A stretch of DNA of 64,000 nucleotides, taken from the NCBI GenBank assembly GCA_035532735.1, contig DATKQM010000062.1, positions 1-64,000 on the forward strand. Reading direction: 5' to 3'. The translations under genes were made by a program, and so were the position numbers. Each line of letters begins with the position of its first letter. The stretch's first letter is position 1. Below the pieces are notes generated by a model. It saw nothing but the letters and a program-made list of their open reading frames with translations. It searched no databases and was not told where the DNA came from. Of the stretch, positions 14,079 to 23,014 are shown piece after piece. The stretch comes from Chersky-840 sp035532735. Lineage in GTDB: Bacteria; Actinomycetota; Acidimicrobiia; Acidimicrobiales; UBA8190.

Positions 14079-16085
14079 CTACGAGGGCGGTCCCGGAACC
14101 GAGATGCCGGCATACCCCGGTGGGGGTTGGTCGTCGGGACACGACCCGACGGGGTCGTTGTAGTTGGCGTCGTGCACCCAATCGCCGGCCTCCCAGCCTG
14201 GTGCCATGGCGGGGAGCGAGAGCACCGGCGTGAGGTCGTTCACGATCATGGCCCCGAGCTCGGCCGCGCCGTAGGGGCAGACATGGGTGTTGTCGATCTT
14301 GCGCGCCCGGACCCATGCGCCGCTCGGGGTCTTGTTCCACGCATAAAAGCGATCATGTGGAGCGAAGAGCTGATCGGTCGGGAGGTACAGGGCCTGGCCG
14401 GGGAAGAATTGCACCGCCTCGGCGGCCACGTCGTTCCAGATGATCTGGCGCGCGTCTTGTTTGGTCCACGTCGCGGCCTGGGTGAGCGGGTCTAGGATGT
14501 AGGGAACCGGGCCCTCTTGAGGGAACTGCAACAACACCACCATGTCCACGCCGTCGCCCGGGGCCAGGATCGTCCGCAAGGCACTGGTCAACTCGACCAG
14601 ATACGCCTGGGGGTCCTGTTGGGCGAGCTCGGCGTCCCACGACCACGTGCCGATCACGATCTCGGGGTGGTACTGGGCGATGACGCCCGACAGGTCCGTG
14701 GCCCACGTCTTGTCGGTGCTCAGCCCCCATCCCCCGAAGGCGCTGTCGGCCACCACCTTCACGTCCCCGGTGGCCTCGAGCGCGGCAGTGACCCCCGGCG
14801 CGCTGTCGGCCATCACGCTGTCTCCGAGGATCCACGCCCGGAGAGGGTCCGCCGCCGTCACGACCCGGCCGGCGGGGAGGGTCACGGGGGTGAGCGCCTG
14901 GGCCGGGCGCGTGGCGGGGGCCAACCGGACCCGTGCCGCGGAGGCCTCAACGGGGGGGACCGTAGCCACGAGCACCACCCCGGCCACGGCCACGATCTGG
15001 GCCGGGACGAGGGCGCGTCGCCACCACAAACTCCAGTCGATGCGCCGCATGGGTCCTTCGACGGCCGCGTAGCTGACACACGACGCGCCGAGCATGGTGG
15101 CCAATCGCACGCTGAGCAACCCGGCGCCTCGCAACCCTGTGCTCGACGTCGTGAGGACCACGATGACGGGCCAGTGCCACAAGTAGAGCGAATAGCTGAT
15201 CCGGCCGAGCCATCGCAGCGGGGCCGAGGCGAGCACACGCGCCACCGGGCCCTCGGGATGGCGGATCGATCCCAGCACCACGACCAGCGCGCCGAGCGCG
15301 ATGGCCACGAGCCCACCGTCCCAGATCCACCCGGGAGGCCCCGTCCCGAGGGCCGTGCCGAGGGCGACCGCAGCGACGCCGACCATCGTGGCCGCGCTCC
15401 ACAGCCCCGGGCGACGGGTCGGTCCCGCCGAGCGCAAGGCCATGGCGCCGAGGCCGCCGAGCAGTAACTCCCAGACCCGTGTGTCGGTACCCAGATAGGC
15501 GCGGTTGGGCCCGAGGATGTGCGCGGCGATGCCCATCCACAGCGCCGAGCCCACGGCGAGCAGCCCGGTTGCGACCACGAGGGTGCGCATCCACCGTCGA
15601 CCCCCGAGGGCCACGAGCCCGAGCACGAGCAGCGGCCACACCAGGTAGTACTGCTCCTCGACGGCCAACGACCACGTGTGCAGGAGGGGGTTGACCGCCT
15701 GGAACTGGGCGAAGTACCCGTGTCCGGCCACGATCTGCTGCCAGTTGGCGAAGTACAAGAGCGTGGACATCGCCGGGGCGCGCAACTGCGAGGGCACCAC
15801 GCCCGGGCCTCCGAGCAACGCGTAGAGCCCCAACGCGAAGACCAGGAACAACAGCGCCGGGAGCAAACGCCGGGCCCGGCGGGCCCAGAAGGCCCCGAGC
15901 CGGATCCGCCCCGATCGGTCCCGTTCGGCGAGCAACAGGCTCGTGATGAGGAAGCCGGACAGGACGAAGAAGACGTCCACGCCCACCCAACCGCCCCCGA
16001 GGTATCCCAGGTGGAAGGCGATCACCGCGGCGATGGCGACACCGCGGGCGCCGTCGAGCGACGGCCAGTACCGATGTTCCTCCAT
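14079..16085 (-). CDS. OafA/YrhL-type acyltransferase 3 with C-terminal SGNH domain
   Basis: A 668-residue membrane enzyme. It opens with the acyltransferase-3 hallmark YWPSLDGARGVAIAAVIAFHLGY split around the catalytic His, then GVDVFFVLSGFLI. About ten membrane helices follow, including NPLLHTWSLAVEEQYYLVWP. The last about 270 residues form an extracytoplasmic SGNH domain with ILGDSVMADS as the GDS block. The family O-acetylates cell-wall or surface polysaccharides. MEEHRYWPS at 16085 is chosen as start. Two in-frame codons precede it. It follows the glycosyltransferase-like gene at 16159 in the same direction. Confidence 0.92.
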   Translation of the reverse strand: MEEHRYWPSLDGARGVAIAAVIAFHLGYLGGGWVGVDVFFVLSGFLITSLLLAERDRSGRIRLGAFWARRARRLLPALLFLVFALGLYALLGGPGVVPSQLRAPAMSTLLYFANWQQIVAGHGYFAQFQAVNPLLHTWSLAVEEQYYLVWPLLVLGLVALGGRRWMRTLVVATGLLAVGSALWMGIAAHILGPNRAYLGTDTRVWELLLGGLGAMALRSAGPTRRPGLWSAATMVGVAAVALGTALGTGPPGWIWDGGLVAIALGALVVVLGSIRHPEGPVARVLASAPLRWLGRISYSLYLWHWPVIVVLTTSSTGLRGAGLLSVRLATMLGASCVSYAAVEGPMRRIDWSLWWRRALVPAQIVAVAGVVLVATVPPVEASAARVRLAPATRPAQALTPVTLPAGRVVTAADPLRAWILGDSVMADSAPGVTAALEATGDVKVVADSAFGGWGLSTDKTWATDLSGVIAQYHPEIVIGTWSWDAELAQQDPQAYLVELTSALRTILAPGDGVDMVVLLQFPQEGPVPYILDPLTQAATWTKQDARQIIWNDVAAEAVQFFPGQALYLPTDQLFAPHDRFYAWNKTPSGAWVRARKIDNTHVCPYGAAELGAMIVNDLTPVLSLPAMAPGWEAGDWVHDANYNDPVGSCPDDQPPPGYAGISVPGPPS

Positions 16086-16158
16086 ACCCCCCAAGCTCCG
16101 CCTCGCGTGCCCTTACCCCGATGAACACGCTATCGGCGACGGGTCCCACTCACGGTGA

Positions 16159-17466
16159 TCACCCCGTCGCCGACAACTCAGTCGGTTCCGCCGCGGCGGC
16201 CGAGACGGCGCGCAGCGCCATGACCACGGCGGCGAGCGACGCCGCGAAGGCCAGGTAGGCGGCGGTGTGCGACGTGGGGAGACCGCCGTTCTGCTCGACG
16301 AGGGCGCCGGTGACGGCGATCCACAAGAACGAGGCCACCGGGAGTCGCCGGGAGGCGAGATCGAGGACGAGCAGCCCGACGCTCACGGCCAGCAGGTAAT
16401 AGCTGGCGAACCACACCTCCGCCACGAGCCGACCGGCGAGACAGGCCGTGGCGAGGCCGATCAACGCCACCGGCGAGAGCAGCCGGTTGCCGACCCGCCA
16501 TCGCGCCCACACCGACATGACGAGGGCCAGGACGACCGGCCCGTCGCGGGCGATGAGGAGCTTGGTCGACTCATTCAGGTTGGCCATGCCGACGACGGTC
16601 CCGGTCGACAACTTGACGACGCCGGCGTCGACCGCGCTCAGGGTGCTCCACGTCCCCGACGGGTCGACGGCCACGAAGGGGAGGATCCCGCACCCCACCA
16701 CGGCCAGGGCCGGGAGAGTGACCCGAGCCCGCTGGGGCCACCCCGGGGCGGCCACCAGCACCGCCACCAGGGGGAGCAGGGCGAACTGCTTGCACAAAAA
16801 GGCGATGCCGAAGAGCACCCCGGTGGCGGCCCATCGTCGACGCAGGGCCTGGGCGAGTCCCGCGCAGCCGAGCCCGACGCTCACGAGGTCCTGGGGATGA
16901 AACGTCTCGATGATGCTGTCACCGGCGGCCGGGATCGCGGCCAGGACGATCACCAAGAGCGCTTCGGCCCAACCACCCCCCGCTCCCGACACCCGCAGGA
17001 GCGATACCGAGCCGAAGACGAACACCACCCACGCCAACAGTCCGAGCACGGCCTGGGACCGGTACCACCGGTGGGTGGAGAGCTGGTCGGGCGCGCACCA
17101 CGGCAACAACAATCGTGTTACCGCCGTCACGCGCCCGTCGCACCATGTGGGCGAGCCGATCAGCGGTCGAAACGCCAACACGAAGGGCGACGCCAACAGC
17201 GCGTAGCCGGGTGGCTGGGGCAGGACGGAGTCCTTGGCCGCACCGTGGAGGTCACCGTCGGCCAGGGCGGTGGCGGGATTGGTCACGCCGTAGGCGTCGC
17301 CCGTCGAGGGCCCGCCCCGCAGGGTCACGATCCCGATGAAGGTGCCCAACGCAAAGAGATAGACCACGACCAGCGCCGCGGTCGGGAGACGACGACTGTT
17401 GCGCGCCGGGTCGGGCGCGCGCCGGGGGTCCGGACCGGTCGTGACCGACCCCTGAGGTGTCGTCAC
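16159..17466 (-). CDS. Polytopic membrane protein, GT87/mannosyltransferase-like
   Basis: A 435-residue protein with about ten to eleven hydrophobic helices, starting with ALVVVYLFALGTFIGIVTLR. It has an extracytoplasmic loop after the first helix containing GDAYGVTNPAT, and FHPQDLVSVGLGCAGLAQAL in the middle. The layout resembles actinobacterial polyprenol-phosphate-dependent glycosyltransferases (GT-C, DUF2029/GT87), but no diagnostic DE or DD motif is certain. The GTG at 17466 overlaps the stop of the preceding oxidoreductase as GTGA. The longer open frame upstream overlaps that gene and is not credible. Co-expression with the oxidoreductase is near certain. Confidence 0.7.
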   Translation of the reverse strand: MTTPQGSVTTGPDPRRAPDPARNSRRLPTAALVVVYLFALGTFIGIVTLRGGPSTGDAYGVTNPATALADGDLHGAAKDSVLPQPPGYALLASPFVLAFRPLIGSPTWCDGRVTAVTRLLLPWCAPDQLSTHRWYRSQAVLGLLAWVVFVFGSVSLLRVSGAGGGWAEALLVIVLAAIPAAGDSIIETFHPQDLVSVGLGCAGLAQALRRRWAATGVLFGIAFLCKQFALLPLVAVLVAAPGWPQRARVTLPALAVVGCGILPFVAVDPSGTWSTLSAVDAGVVKLSTGTVVGMANLNESTKLLIARDGPVVLALVMSVWARWRVGNRLLSPVALIGLATACLAGRLVAEVWFASYYLLAVSVGLLVLDLASRRLPVASFLWIAVTGALVEQNGGLPTSHTAAYLAFAASLAAVVMALRAVSAAAAEPTELSATG

Positions 17467-19052
17467 GGCGCCAGGGCGAGGTCGCCCTCGACGACCGTGG
17501 CGGCGTTCCGACCGTTGACGGCCATGACGCTCCCACCGGGATGGGTCGACGCCCCACAGAGGTAGACCCCGGGTATGGGTGTCCTCGGCCCGAAGCGGTC
17601 GGCCCACATCTGGTCGGGAAGGCATTCCCCTTGGAAGATGTGGCCGCCGGTGAGACCGATGCGCGCTTCGACGTCGGGTGGGCCGAGCACTTCGCGGTGC
17701 ACGATCACCTCGGCCACGTCGGGCGCGAAGCGGCTGATGGCGGCGACGGCGAGATCGCCGATCTCCTGGCGTCGTTCGTCCCATGTCCCCACGGCGAGAT
17801 CGAACGGGACGTACTGCGCGAAGACACTCATGACGTGACGACCCTCGGGGACCACCGTCGGGTCATAGGCACTCTGGAAGTAGAGCTCGCACCACGCCGG
17901 GTCCGGCTCGCCGCGTCGACTCGCCTCGTAGGCCGACTGGGTGGCATCGACCCCGGTGCTGATGGTGACCATGGCCCGGTGCGGGTCGACGTCGGGCCGG
18001 GCCGACGGGAAGTTCGGCAGCCGGCTGAGCGCGCAATTGACCTTCAGCACCGGGCTGTCGCTGCGCCACGCCGCCACGCGCATGCGAAAGGCGTCGGGCA
18101 CGCCGTGCTCGCACAGGGCCACGGTCCTTTTGGGATCGGCGTTGGACACCACGGCCCGGGCTCGGATCGTCTCCCCGCTCTCGAGCACGACGCCCTCGCC
18201 GGGCCGAACAGCGGCGACAGCCACGCCCGCGGCCACGACCGCTCCGGACTCGATGGCGGCGTCGGCCAGCGCGAACGACACCTGCCCCATGCCGCCGTCG
18301 ACGTACCCCCACGCCCCGGCCCGGCCCTCGAGGGTGCCCGAGGCGTGCATGAGATGCACGCCCGCCGTCCCCGGGTCGCGCGGTCCGGCCCAGGTCCCGA
18401 TGATCCCCTGACCGTGCAGCGCGGTGCGCAGCCGCTCGTCGCGCACGTAGTGCTCGACGACACCGGCGATGGACTCCTCGAAGACGACGTCGATGGCCTC
18501 GGTGTCGCCGCCCAGGAGCTCCTCGATCTCGGCCCGGTCAGGAGCGTCGCCGACCCAGGTGTCGCGTCGACCGTGGCGCAGCGCGCTGCGGATCCGGTCG
18601 AAGAGCGCCTTGTAGGCCTCGAAGCCCTCCACGTCGCCTGGCGCCAGTTCGGCGACGGCGGCGGCACTCCGACCGGGGTCGTCCCACAACGCGATCGAGG
18701 TGCCGTCCTCGAACGGGCACCACAGATGGGGGTCCACGAGCTGGACGCGATAGCCACGGTGGTGCAGCCCGAGCTCGTCGACCACCAGTGGGTGCAACAA
18801 GCCGACGGAGTACGCGCATGGGCTCACGATCCAGCCCGGATCGGGAAAGGGTTGTTCTAGCGTGCAGGCCCCCCCGAGCTGGTTGCGACGCTCGAGGACG
18901 AGCACGCTGCGCCCTCCCCGGGCGAGATACGCAGCCGCGGTGAGCCCGTTGTGCCCGCCGCCGACCACCACGACGTCCCACTGTCGAGCCGCCAGCTCCG
19001 AGACCGGCGCGGGAAGACCGACTTGTCCGAACACCTCAGCTGTGCGCACCAC
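17463..19052 (-). CDS. FAD-dependent oxidoreductase, phytoene-desaturase/PYROXD2-like
   Basis: A 529-residue flavoprotein. The dinucleotide-binding site is VVVVGGGHNGLTAAAYLARG followed by VLVLERRNQLGGAC. A middle substrate domain carries GRAGAWGYVDGGMGQ. The C-terminal FAD motif is PIPGVYLCGASTHPGGSVMAVNGRNAA. Carotenoid-desaturase relatives and the human PYROXD2 group share this plan. No carotenoid genes are nearby, so a role in lipid or isoprenoid oxidation is only possible. It is translationally coupled to the membrane protein at 16159. Confidence 0.9.
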   Translation of the reverse strand: MVRTAEVFGQVGLPAPVSELAARQWDVVVVGGGHNGLTAAAYLARGGRSVLVLERRNQLGGACTLEQPFPDPGWIVSPCAYSVGLLHPLVVDELGLHHRGYRVQLVDPHLWCPFEDGTSIALWDDPGRSAAAVAELAPGDVEGFEAYKALFDRIRSALRHGRRDTWVGDAPDRAEIEELLGGDTEAIDVVFEESIAGVVEHYVRDERLRTALHGQGIIGTWAGPRDPGTAGVHLMHASGTLEGRAGAWGYVDGGMGQVSFALADAAIESGAVVAAGVAVAAVRPGEGVVLESGETIRARAVVSNADPKRTVALCEHGVPDAFRMRVAAWRSDSPVLKVNCALSRLPNFPSARPDVDPHRAMVTISTGVDATQSAYEASRRGEPDPAWCELYFQSAYDPTVVPEGRHVMSVFAQYVPFDLAVGTWDERRQEIGDLAVAAISRFAPDVAEVIVHREVLGPPDVEARIGLTGGHIFQGECLPDQMWADRFGPRTPIPGVYLCGASTHPGGSVMAVNGRNAATVVEGDLALAP

Positions 19053-19095
19053 AGATCATGCTTGCAGGTCGAAGCGCGCGCCTGGGGGTGTCTGA

Positions 19096-19539
19096 CTACG
19101 ACGCGGCCGCCTCGTCCAGGATCGTGGACGGCACGAGTGACAACACCGGGGCCCGTGGCGCGAAGCGTCCGCCGATCCTCCGGTCGAGGTCACCGAAGAC
19201 ATCGACGTCGTCCTCGGTGACGGGCTCCACCGGCGGGCGCAGCCCGAGGACCTCACCCAGGGTCAGGTTCGCCTCCCACGCTCGGAGCAAGGACGTCAAC
19301 GCGGCCAACGAGAAGCCGTGGGCCTGCAACCGCAAGATGGCCCGCAACCGATCGAGATGGTCCCTGTCGTAGTAGCCGGTGCGGCCGACGAGATCGGGAT
19401 GGGGGAGCAGCCCCTGGGTCTGGAAGGCCCGGACCTGCCGGGTCGTCGTGCCCGCCGCCCGGGCCAGCTCGTCGATCGTGAGCCGTCGAGACCCGTCGTC
19501 CCCGGCGAGCGGGCTCAGGGCGGACCTCGGTCGAGCCAT
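19096..19539 (-). CDS. MerR-family transcriptional regulator
   Basis: A 147-residue regulator. The MerR winged HTH is RLTIDELARAAGTTTRQVRAFQTQGLLP, with RTGYYDRDHLDRLRAI. A dimerisation helix (LQAHGFSLAALTSLLRAWE) follows, and a short tail with no Cys cluster, so metal sensing is unlikely. The ATG at 19539 matches the family start. Two extra codon-triplets upstream are AT-rich promoter. It is divergent to the MaoC gene and the spacer holds a dyad (19548-19567), so it probably controls that gene and itself. Confidence 0.88.
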   Translation of the reverse strand: MARPRSALSPLAGDDGSRRLTIDELARAAGTTTRQVRAFQTQGLLPHPDLVGRTGYYDRDHLDRLRAILRLQAHGFSLAALTSLLRAWEANLTLGEVLGLRPPVEPVTEDDVDVFGDLDRRIGGRFAPRAPVLSLVPSTILDEAAAS

Positions 19540-19547
19540 GATTAATT

Positions 19548-19567
19548 GTACCATAGTTTCGTGTTAC
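19548..19567. promoter_or_regulatory. AT-rich dyad between divergent MerR and MaoC genes
   Basis: GTACCA (19548-19553) and TGTTAC (19562-19567) form a near-perfect inverted repeat around eight bases, inside a 30-base AT-rich island (attaattg to tacata, 19541-19570). The flanking sequence is above 65 percent GC. The span of 20 bases fits a MerR-type operator that sits inside a promoter spacer. Confidence 0.5.
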
Positions 19568-19622
19568 ATATCTCCCTGGTCCGGGAGATCCCACCCGGAC
19601 CTCCGTGGACGGGAGGACCCCC

Positions 19623-20477
19623 ATGCCCATCAACCTGGAAGCCGTCGGAGCAGTCTCCGATCCGATCGAGCGTTCGTGGTCGTCGACCGATTGCCTGCTC
19701 TACGCCCTGGGTGTGGGCGCCGGCTCGCTCGACGCCACCGACTTCGAGCTCGAGTACACCACGGAGAACTCCGTCGACCGACCCCAGCGCGTCCTGCCCA
19801 CGTTCGCGGCCGTCATCGGCGGGGGCGGGCCGGCGCGCACCACCCTGGGCTCGTTCGACCTGGCCATGCTGGTCCACGGGGAACAGGCCATCGAGATGTC
19901 GGGTCCCATCCCGCCCGACGGGACGGTTCGCACCACGAGCGTCGTGACCGGTATCTACGACAAGGGCTCGGGCGCGGTGGTGGTGTCGGAGTCCACCTCC
20001 GTGGACGCGCACGGCGGTGCGCTCCGGTTCGCGACGACCACGTCGCTCTTCATCCGGGGAGAGGGGGGCTTCGGGGGGGAGCGCGGACCCTCCACGAGCG
20101 CGGAGCCCTGGCCCACAGGCGAGCCCGACGACGTGGTGACCTACACGGTGCGAGCCGACCAGGCTCTGCTCTACCGCCTCTCGGGAGATCGCAATCCGCT
20201 GCATTCCGACCCCGTGTTCGCCAAGCGGGCCGGCTTCGACCGACCGATCCTGCACGGCCTGTGTACCTACGGGTTCACGGGTCGGGCCCTGCTCCACGCC
20301 GTGTGCGGATCGGACCCGGCCCGGTTCCGTTCCATGGCGGGCCGATTCTCTCGACCCACCTATCCGGGCGACACCCTCACGGTCTCGATGTGGACCGAGG
20401 GCGACGGTGTGCGGTTCCGCACCGACAACCAGCGTGGCGAAACGGTCATCGACGCGGGACGCTTCGTGTCCGCCTAA
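19623..20477 (+). CDS. MaoC-like (R)-specific enoyl-CoA hydratase, type 2
   Basis: A 284-residue double hot-dog protein like eukaryotic hydratase-2. The C-terminal hot-dog carries the catalytic motif YRLSGDRNPLHSDPVFAKRAGF with Asp and His, followed by PILHGLCTYGFTGRAL. The N-terminal hot-dog has RVLPTFAAVIG. It hydrates trans-2-enoyl-CoA to (R)-3-hydroxyacyl-CoA in fatty-acid, sterol side-chain or PHA metabolism. The ATG at 19623 follows CGGGAGGACCCC. The start at 19605 lies over that ribosome-binding site. It converges on fchA with a four-base overlap. Confidence 0.92.
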   Translation: MPINLEAVGAVSDPIERSWSSTDCLLYALGVGAGSLDATDFELEYTTENSVDRPQRVLPTFAAVIGGGGPARTTLGSFDLAMLVHGEQAIEMSGPIPPDGTVRTTSVVTGIYDKGSGAVVVSESTSVDAHGGALRFATTTSLFIRGEGGFGGERGPSTSAEPWPTGEPDDVVTYTVRADQALLYRLSGDRNPLHSDPVFAKRAGFDRPILHGLCTYGFTGRALLHAVCGSDPARFRSMAGRFSRPTYPGDTLTVSMWTEGDGVRFRTDNQRGETVIDAGRFVSA

Positions 20478-21106
20478 AGGTGGACGGCCGCGGCGAGCCG
20501 GGCCCGCTGCACCGATCGGGTGGTCTCGTCGAGGCGCGTCCGGACCACCTCGTGACGTTGGTCATCGGGGCTCCCGGCCAGGTTGATCCGGGCCAGGGTG
20601 GCGGCGGCTTCGACACCTGCTCCGGCGAGCACGGCCGCCACCAGTGCGTCACCTCGCAGGTTGGGGTTTCCCTCTTCGACCAGCTCTGCGGCCATCTCGG
20701 CCAGCCGGGTGCCCATGTCTATGACCTCCATGGGCACTTCGGTCGCGGCTGACAACGCGTCGGCCACCGGTTGCCGCCGGTCCGCGGTGTCTGACGCGCC
20801 GTCGGGGTCCTGCCGGGCGGCGATGACGGCGAGGTAATCGTGGGCGTCTCGGTCGCCGAGCGGGGCCAGGACGTCGCACAGCGACAGCGCCTCTGCTGCC
20901 AGCTGCGGGGCCCGGGTCATCTGTGGCGTCGAGAGTCGTGCCGCCATGGCGCACAGCGACGCCGAGAGCGCCACGGCGAGCACCGCGGCACCACCCCCGC
21001 CCGGAGTGGGATCGGCGCTGGAGAACGCCTCGAGCAGTGCATCGACGCGCATCTGGCCGAATGCCCCACCACCACATGCCTCACCATGGCCCTCGGGTTC
21101 AGCCAT
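20474..21106 (-). CDS. fchA: Methenyltetrahydrofolate cyclohydrolase, FTCD C-terminal (FchA) type
   Basis: A 210-residue helical protein of the cyclodeaminase/cyclohydrolase family. It has DALLEAFSSADPTPGGGGAAVLAVALSASL (the conserved glycine-rich turn) and LAPLGDRDAHDYLAVIAA, then EVPMEVIDMG. It interconverts 10-formyl-THF and 5,10-methenyl-THF, or deaminates formimino-THF. It lies 39 bases downstream of fhs on the same strand. That points to the cyclohydrolase role, following formate activation. It replaces or supplements FolD. Confidence 0.88.
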   Translation of the reverse strand: MAEPEGHGEACGGGAFGQMRVDALLEAFSSADPTPGGGGAAVLAVALSASLCAMAARLSTPQMTRAPQLAAEALSLCDVLAPLGDRDAHDYLAVIAARQDPDGASDTADRRQPVADALSAATEVPMEVIDMGTRLAEMAAELVEEGNPNLRGDALVAAVLAGAGVEAAATLARINLAGSPDDQRHEVVRTRLDETTRSVQRARLAAAVHL

Positions 21107-21145
21107 GGCGAGACCGACGTCTTGCAGGCCCGTCGCAGTGCCGGC

Positions 21146-22843
21146 TCACGAAAGGCCGACGACGTCGCCGTTCTCGTCGATGTCGATCCGTTCGGCGGCG
21201 GGATGCGACGGCAGGCCGGGCATGGTTCGCATGTCGCCGCAGATGGGATAGACGAACCCCGCTCCCACCGAGGCGCGTACCTCCCGCACCGGAAGGCGCC
21301 AGCCCGTGGGCGCCCCCCGAAGGCTCGGATCCGAGGAGATCGAGAGGTGGGTCTTGGCGATGCAGATGGGCAGGGCACCGAACCCGTTGCGCTCGTAGCT
21401 TTCGAGTTGTCGGGCCGCGGCCGGTGCGTAGTCGACACCGTCGGCGCCATAGACACGGGTGGCGATGGTCTCGATCTTCTGGCGCAGGGTCGCCTCGATC
21501 GGGTACAGGAGCTTGAACTCCGAGGGCTCCTCGGCCGCCTCGGCCACGGCTTCGGCCAGCTCCACCGCCCCCCGACCGCCGTCGACGAAGTGGGTGCACA
21601 CCGCGCTGCGGATTCCCATGGAGGCGGCGATCTCCCGGATCGCCGCCTGTTCGGAGGCGAAGTCCTCGGGGAAGGCGTTGATGGCGACCACAGGGGTGGC
21701 GCCGTGCATGGCCACGTTCTCGAGCTGCTTGCGCAGGTTGGCTCCTCCGGCGTGCACCTCGTCGGGGTTCTCGTCGAGCAGGTCGGGCGGGAGGGGTCTC
21801 CCCGCCACCACGTGATGACGCCCGGCGTGCACCTTGAGGGCCCGGACCGTGGCCACGACGACTGCGGCGTCGGGGGCGAGGCCCGAGGTCCGGCACTTGA
21901 TGTTGAAGAACCGCTCCGCGCCCATGTCTGCGCCGAAGCCGGCCTCGGTGATCAAGAAGTCCCCGGTGTGGATCCCGATGAGATCGGCGATCACCGACGA
22001 GTTCCCGTGGGCGATGTTGCCGAAGGGCCCGGCGTGGACGAGTACCGGCGTGTTCTCGAGGGTCTGGAGGAGGTTGGGCTTGATGGCGTCGCGCATCATC
22101 ACGGTCATGGCCCCCGCGGCGTGCAGCTCTTCGGCGGTGACGGGCTCGCCGGTGCGGGTGTAGCCGACGACGATCCGCCCCAGGCGCTCGCGCATGTCCC
22201 GCAACGAGCGCGACAAGGCGAGCACCGCCATGACCTCGGACGCCGCGGTGATGTCGAAGCCGGCCTGGCGCGGCACCCCGTCCTCGGCAGTGCCGAGGCC
22301 GATGACGAGGTTGCGCAGGGCCCGGTCGTTGACGTCGAGCACCCGGCGCCACGTGATGTTGTGAATGTCGATGCCGAGGTCGTTGCCGTGATGGAGGTGG
22401 TTGTCGAGCATGGCGGACAGGATGTTGTGCGAGGCGGTGACCGCATGCATGTCGCCGGTGAGGTGGAGGTTGAGTGCCTCGAATGGGACGGCCTGGCTGT
22501 AACCACCCCCGGCGGCTCCGCCCTTGATCCCGAAAGTGGGGCCCATCGAGGCCTGGCGGATGGCGATGGTGGCCCGCTTGGAGATGTGGCGCATGGCCTG
22601 GCCGAGCCCGAGGGTCGTCGTCGTCTTGCCCTCGCCGAGCGGGGTCGGGGTGATGGCGGTGACGACCACGTAGCGGGCGCGGGGTCGGTCGGCAAGGGCT
22701 TCGATGGCGTCGAGGTTCACCTTGGCCACGTATTCGCCGTAGGGCTCGAGGAGTCCCTCGGGAATGCCCGCTTCGGCCGCGATCTTGGTCACGGGCTCGA
22801 GCGTGGCCCGTCTCGAGATCTCGAGCGCGCTCAACATGGCCAT
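21146..22843 (-). CDS. fhs: Formate-tetrahydrofolate ligase
   Basis: A 565-residue cytosolic ligase that makes 10-formyl-THF from formate, THF and ATP. The P-loop is TPLGEGKTTTTLGLGQAM. Family blocks RQASMGPTFGIKGGAAGGGY and THFVDGGRGAVELAE are present. Length matches bacterial enzymes (about 555). The ATG at 22843 has AAGGAGAG five bases upstream, which decides it over the in-frame start 28 codons earlier. Together with fchA it links formate to the folate one-carbon pool for purines, or oxidises excess one-carbon units. Confidence 0.97.
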   Translation of the reverse strand: MAMLSALEISRRATLEPVTKIAAEAGIPEGLLEPYGEYVAKVNLDAIEALADRPRARYVVVTAITPTPLGEGKTTTTLGLGQAMRHISKRATIAIRQASMGPTFGIKGGAAGGGYSQAVPFEALNLHLTGDMHAVTASHNILSAMLDNHLHHGNDLGIDIHNITWRRVLDVNDRALRNLVIGLGTAEDGVPRQAGFDITAASEVMAVLALSRSLRDMRERLGRIVVGYTRTGEPVTAEELHAAGAMTVMMRDAIKPNLLQTLENTPVLVHAGPFGNIAHGNSSVIADLIGIHTGDFLITEAGFGADMGAERFFNIKCRTSGLAPDAAVVVATVRALKVHAGRHHVVAGRPLPPDLLDENPDEVHAGGANLRKQLENVAMHGATPVVAINAFPEDFASEQAAIREIAASMGIRSAVCTHFVDGGRGAVELAEAVAEAAEEPSEFKLLYPIEATLRQKIETIATRVYGADGVDYAPAAARQLESYERNGFGALPICIAKTHLSISSDPSLRGAPTGWRLPVREVRASVGAGFVYPICGDMRTMPGLPSHPAAERIDIDENGDVVGLS

Positions 22844-23014
22844 GTCTCTCTCCTTGACGACGAGGTGTCGGCGCGCATGCCGGGGGAGAGACGCTCGGTC
22901 CATCTTCCCCCCGGATGGCTGGCCCACCGTTTATAGCCCCTTCCCGGCCATTGGCGCTTTGAGCCTGATGGGCGTGTCACAGTGGAGGCTCCCGCCGAGC
23001 CGAAGGGACGGGCC

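Noticed and set aside
16267..17565. 432-codon plus-strand frame
   Set aside because: Antisense to the polytopic membrane protein. Composition is Arg/His-rich and no motif is present.
17467..17784. 106-codon N-terminal extension of the membrane protein at 16159
   Set aside because: It lies inside the oxidoreductase coding region and is Arg-rich. The GTGA-coupled start at 17466 explains the gene better.
20840..22936. 698-codon open frame on the plus strand
   Set aside because: Antisense shadow of fhs and fchA with no recognisable domain.
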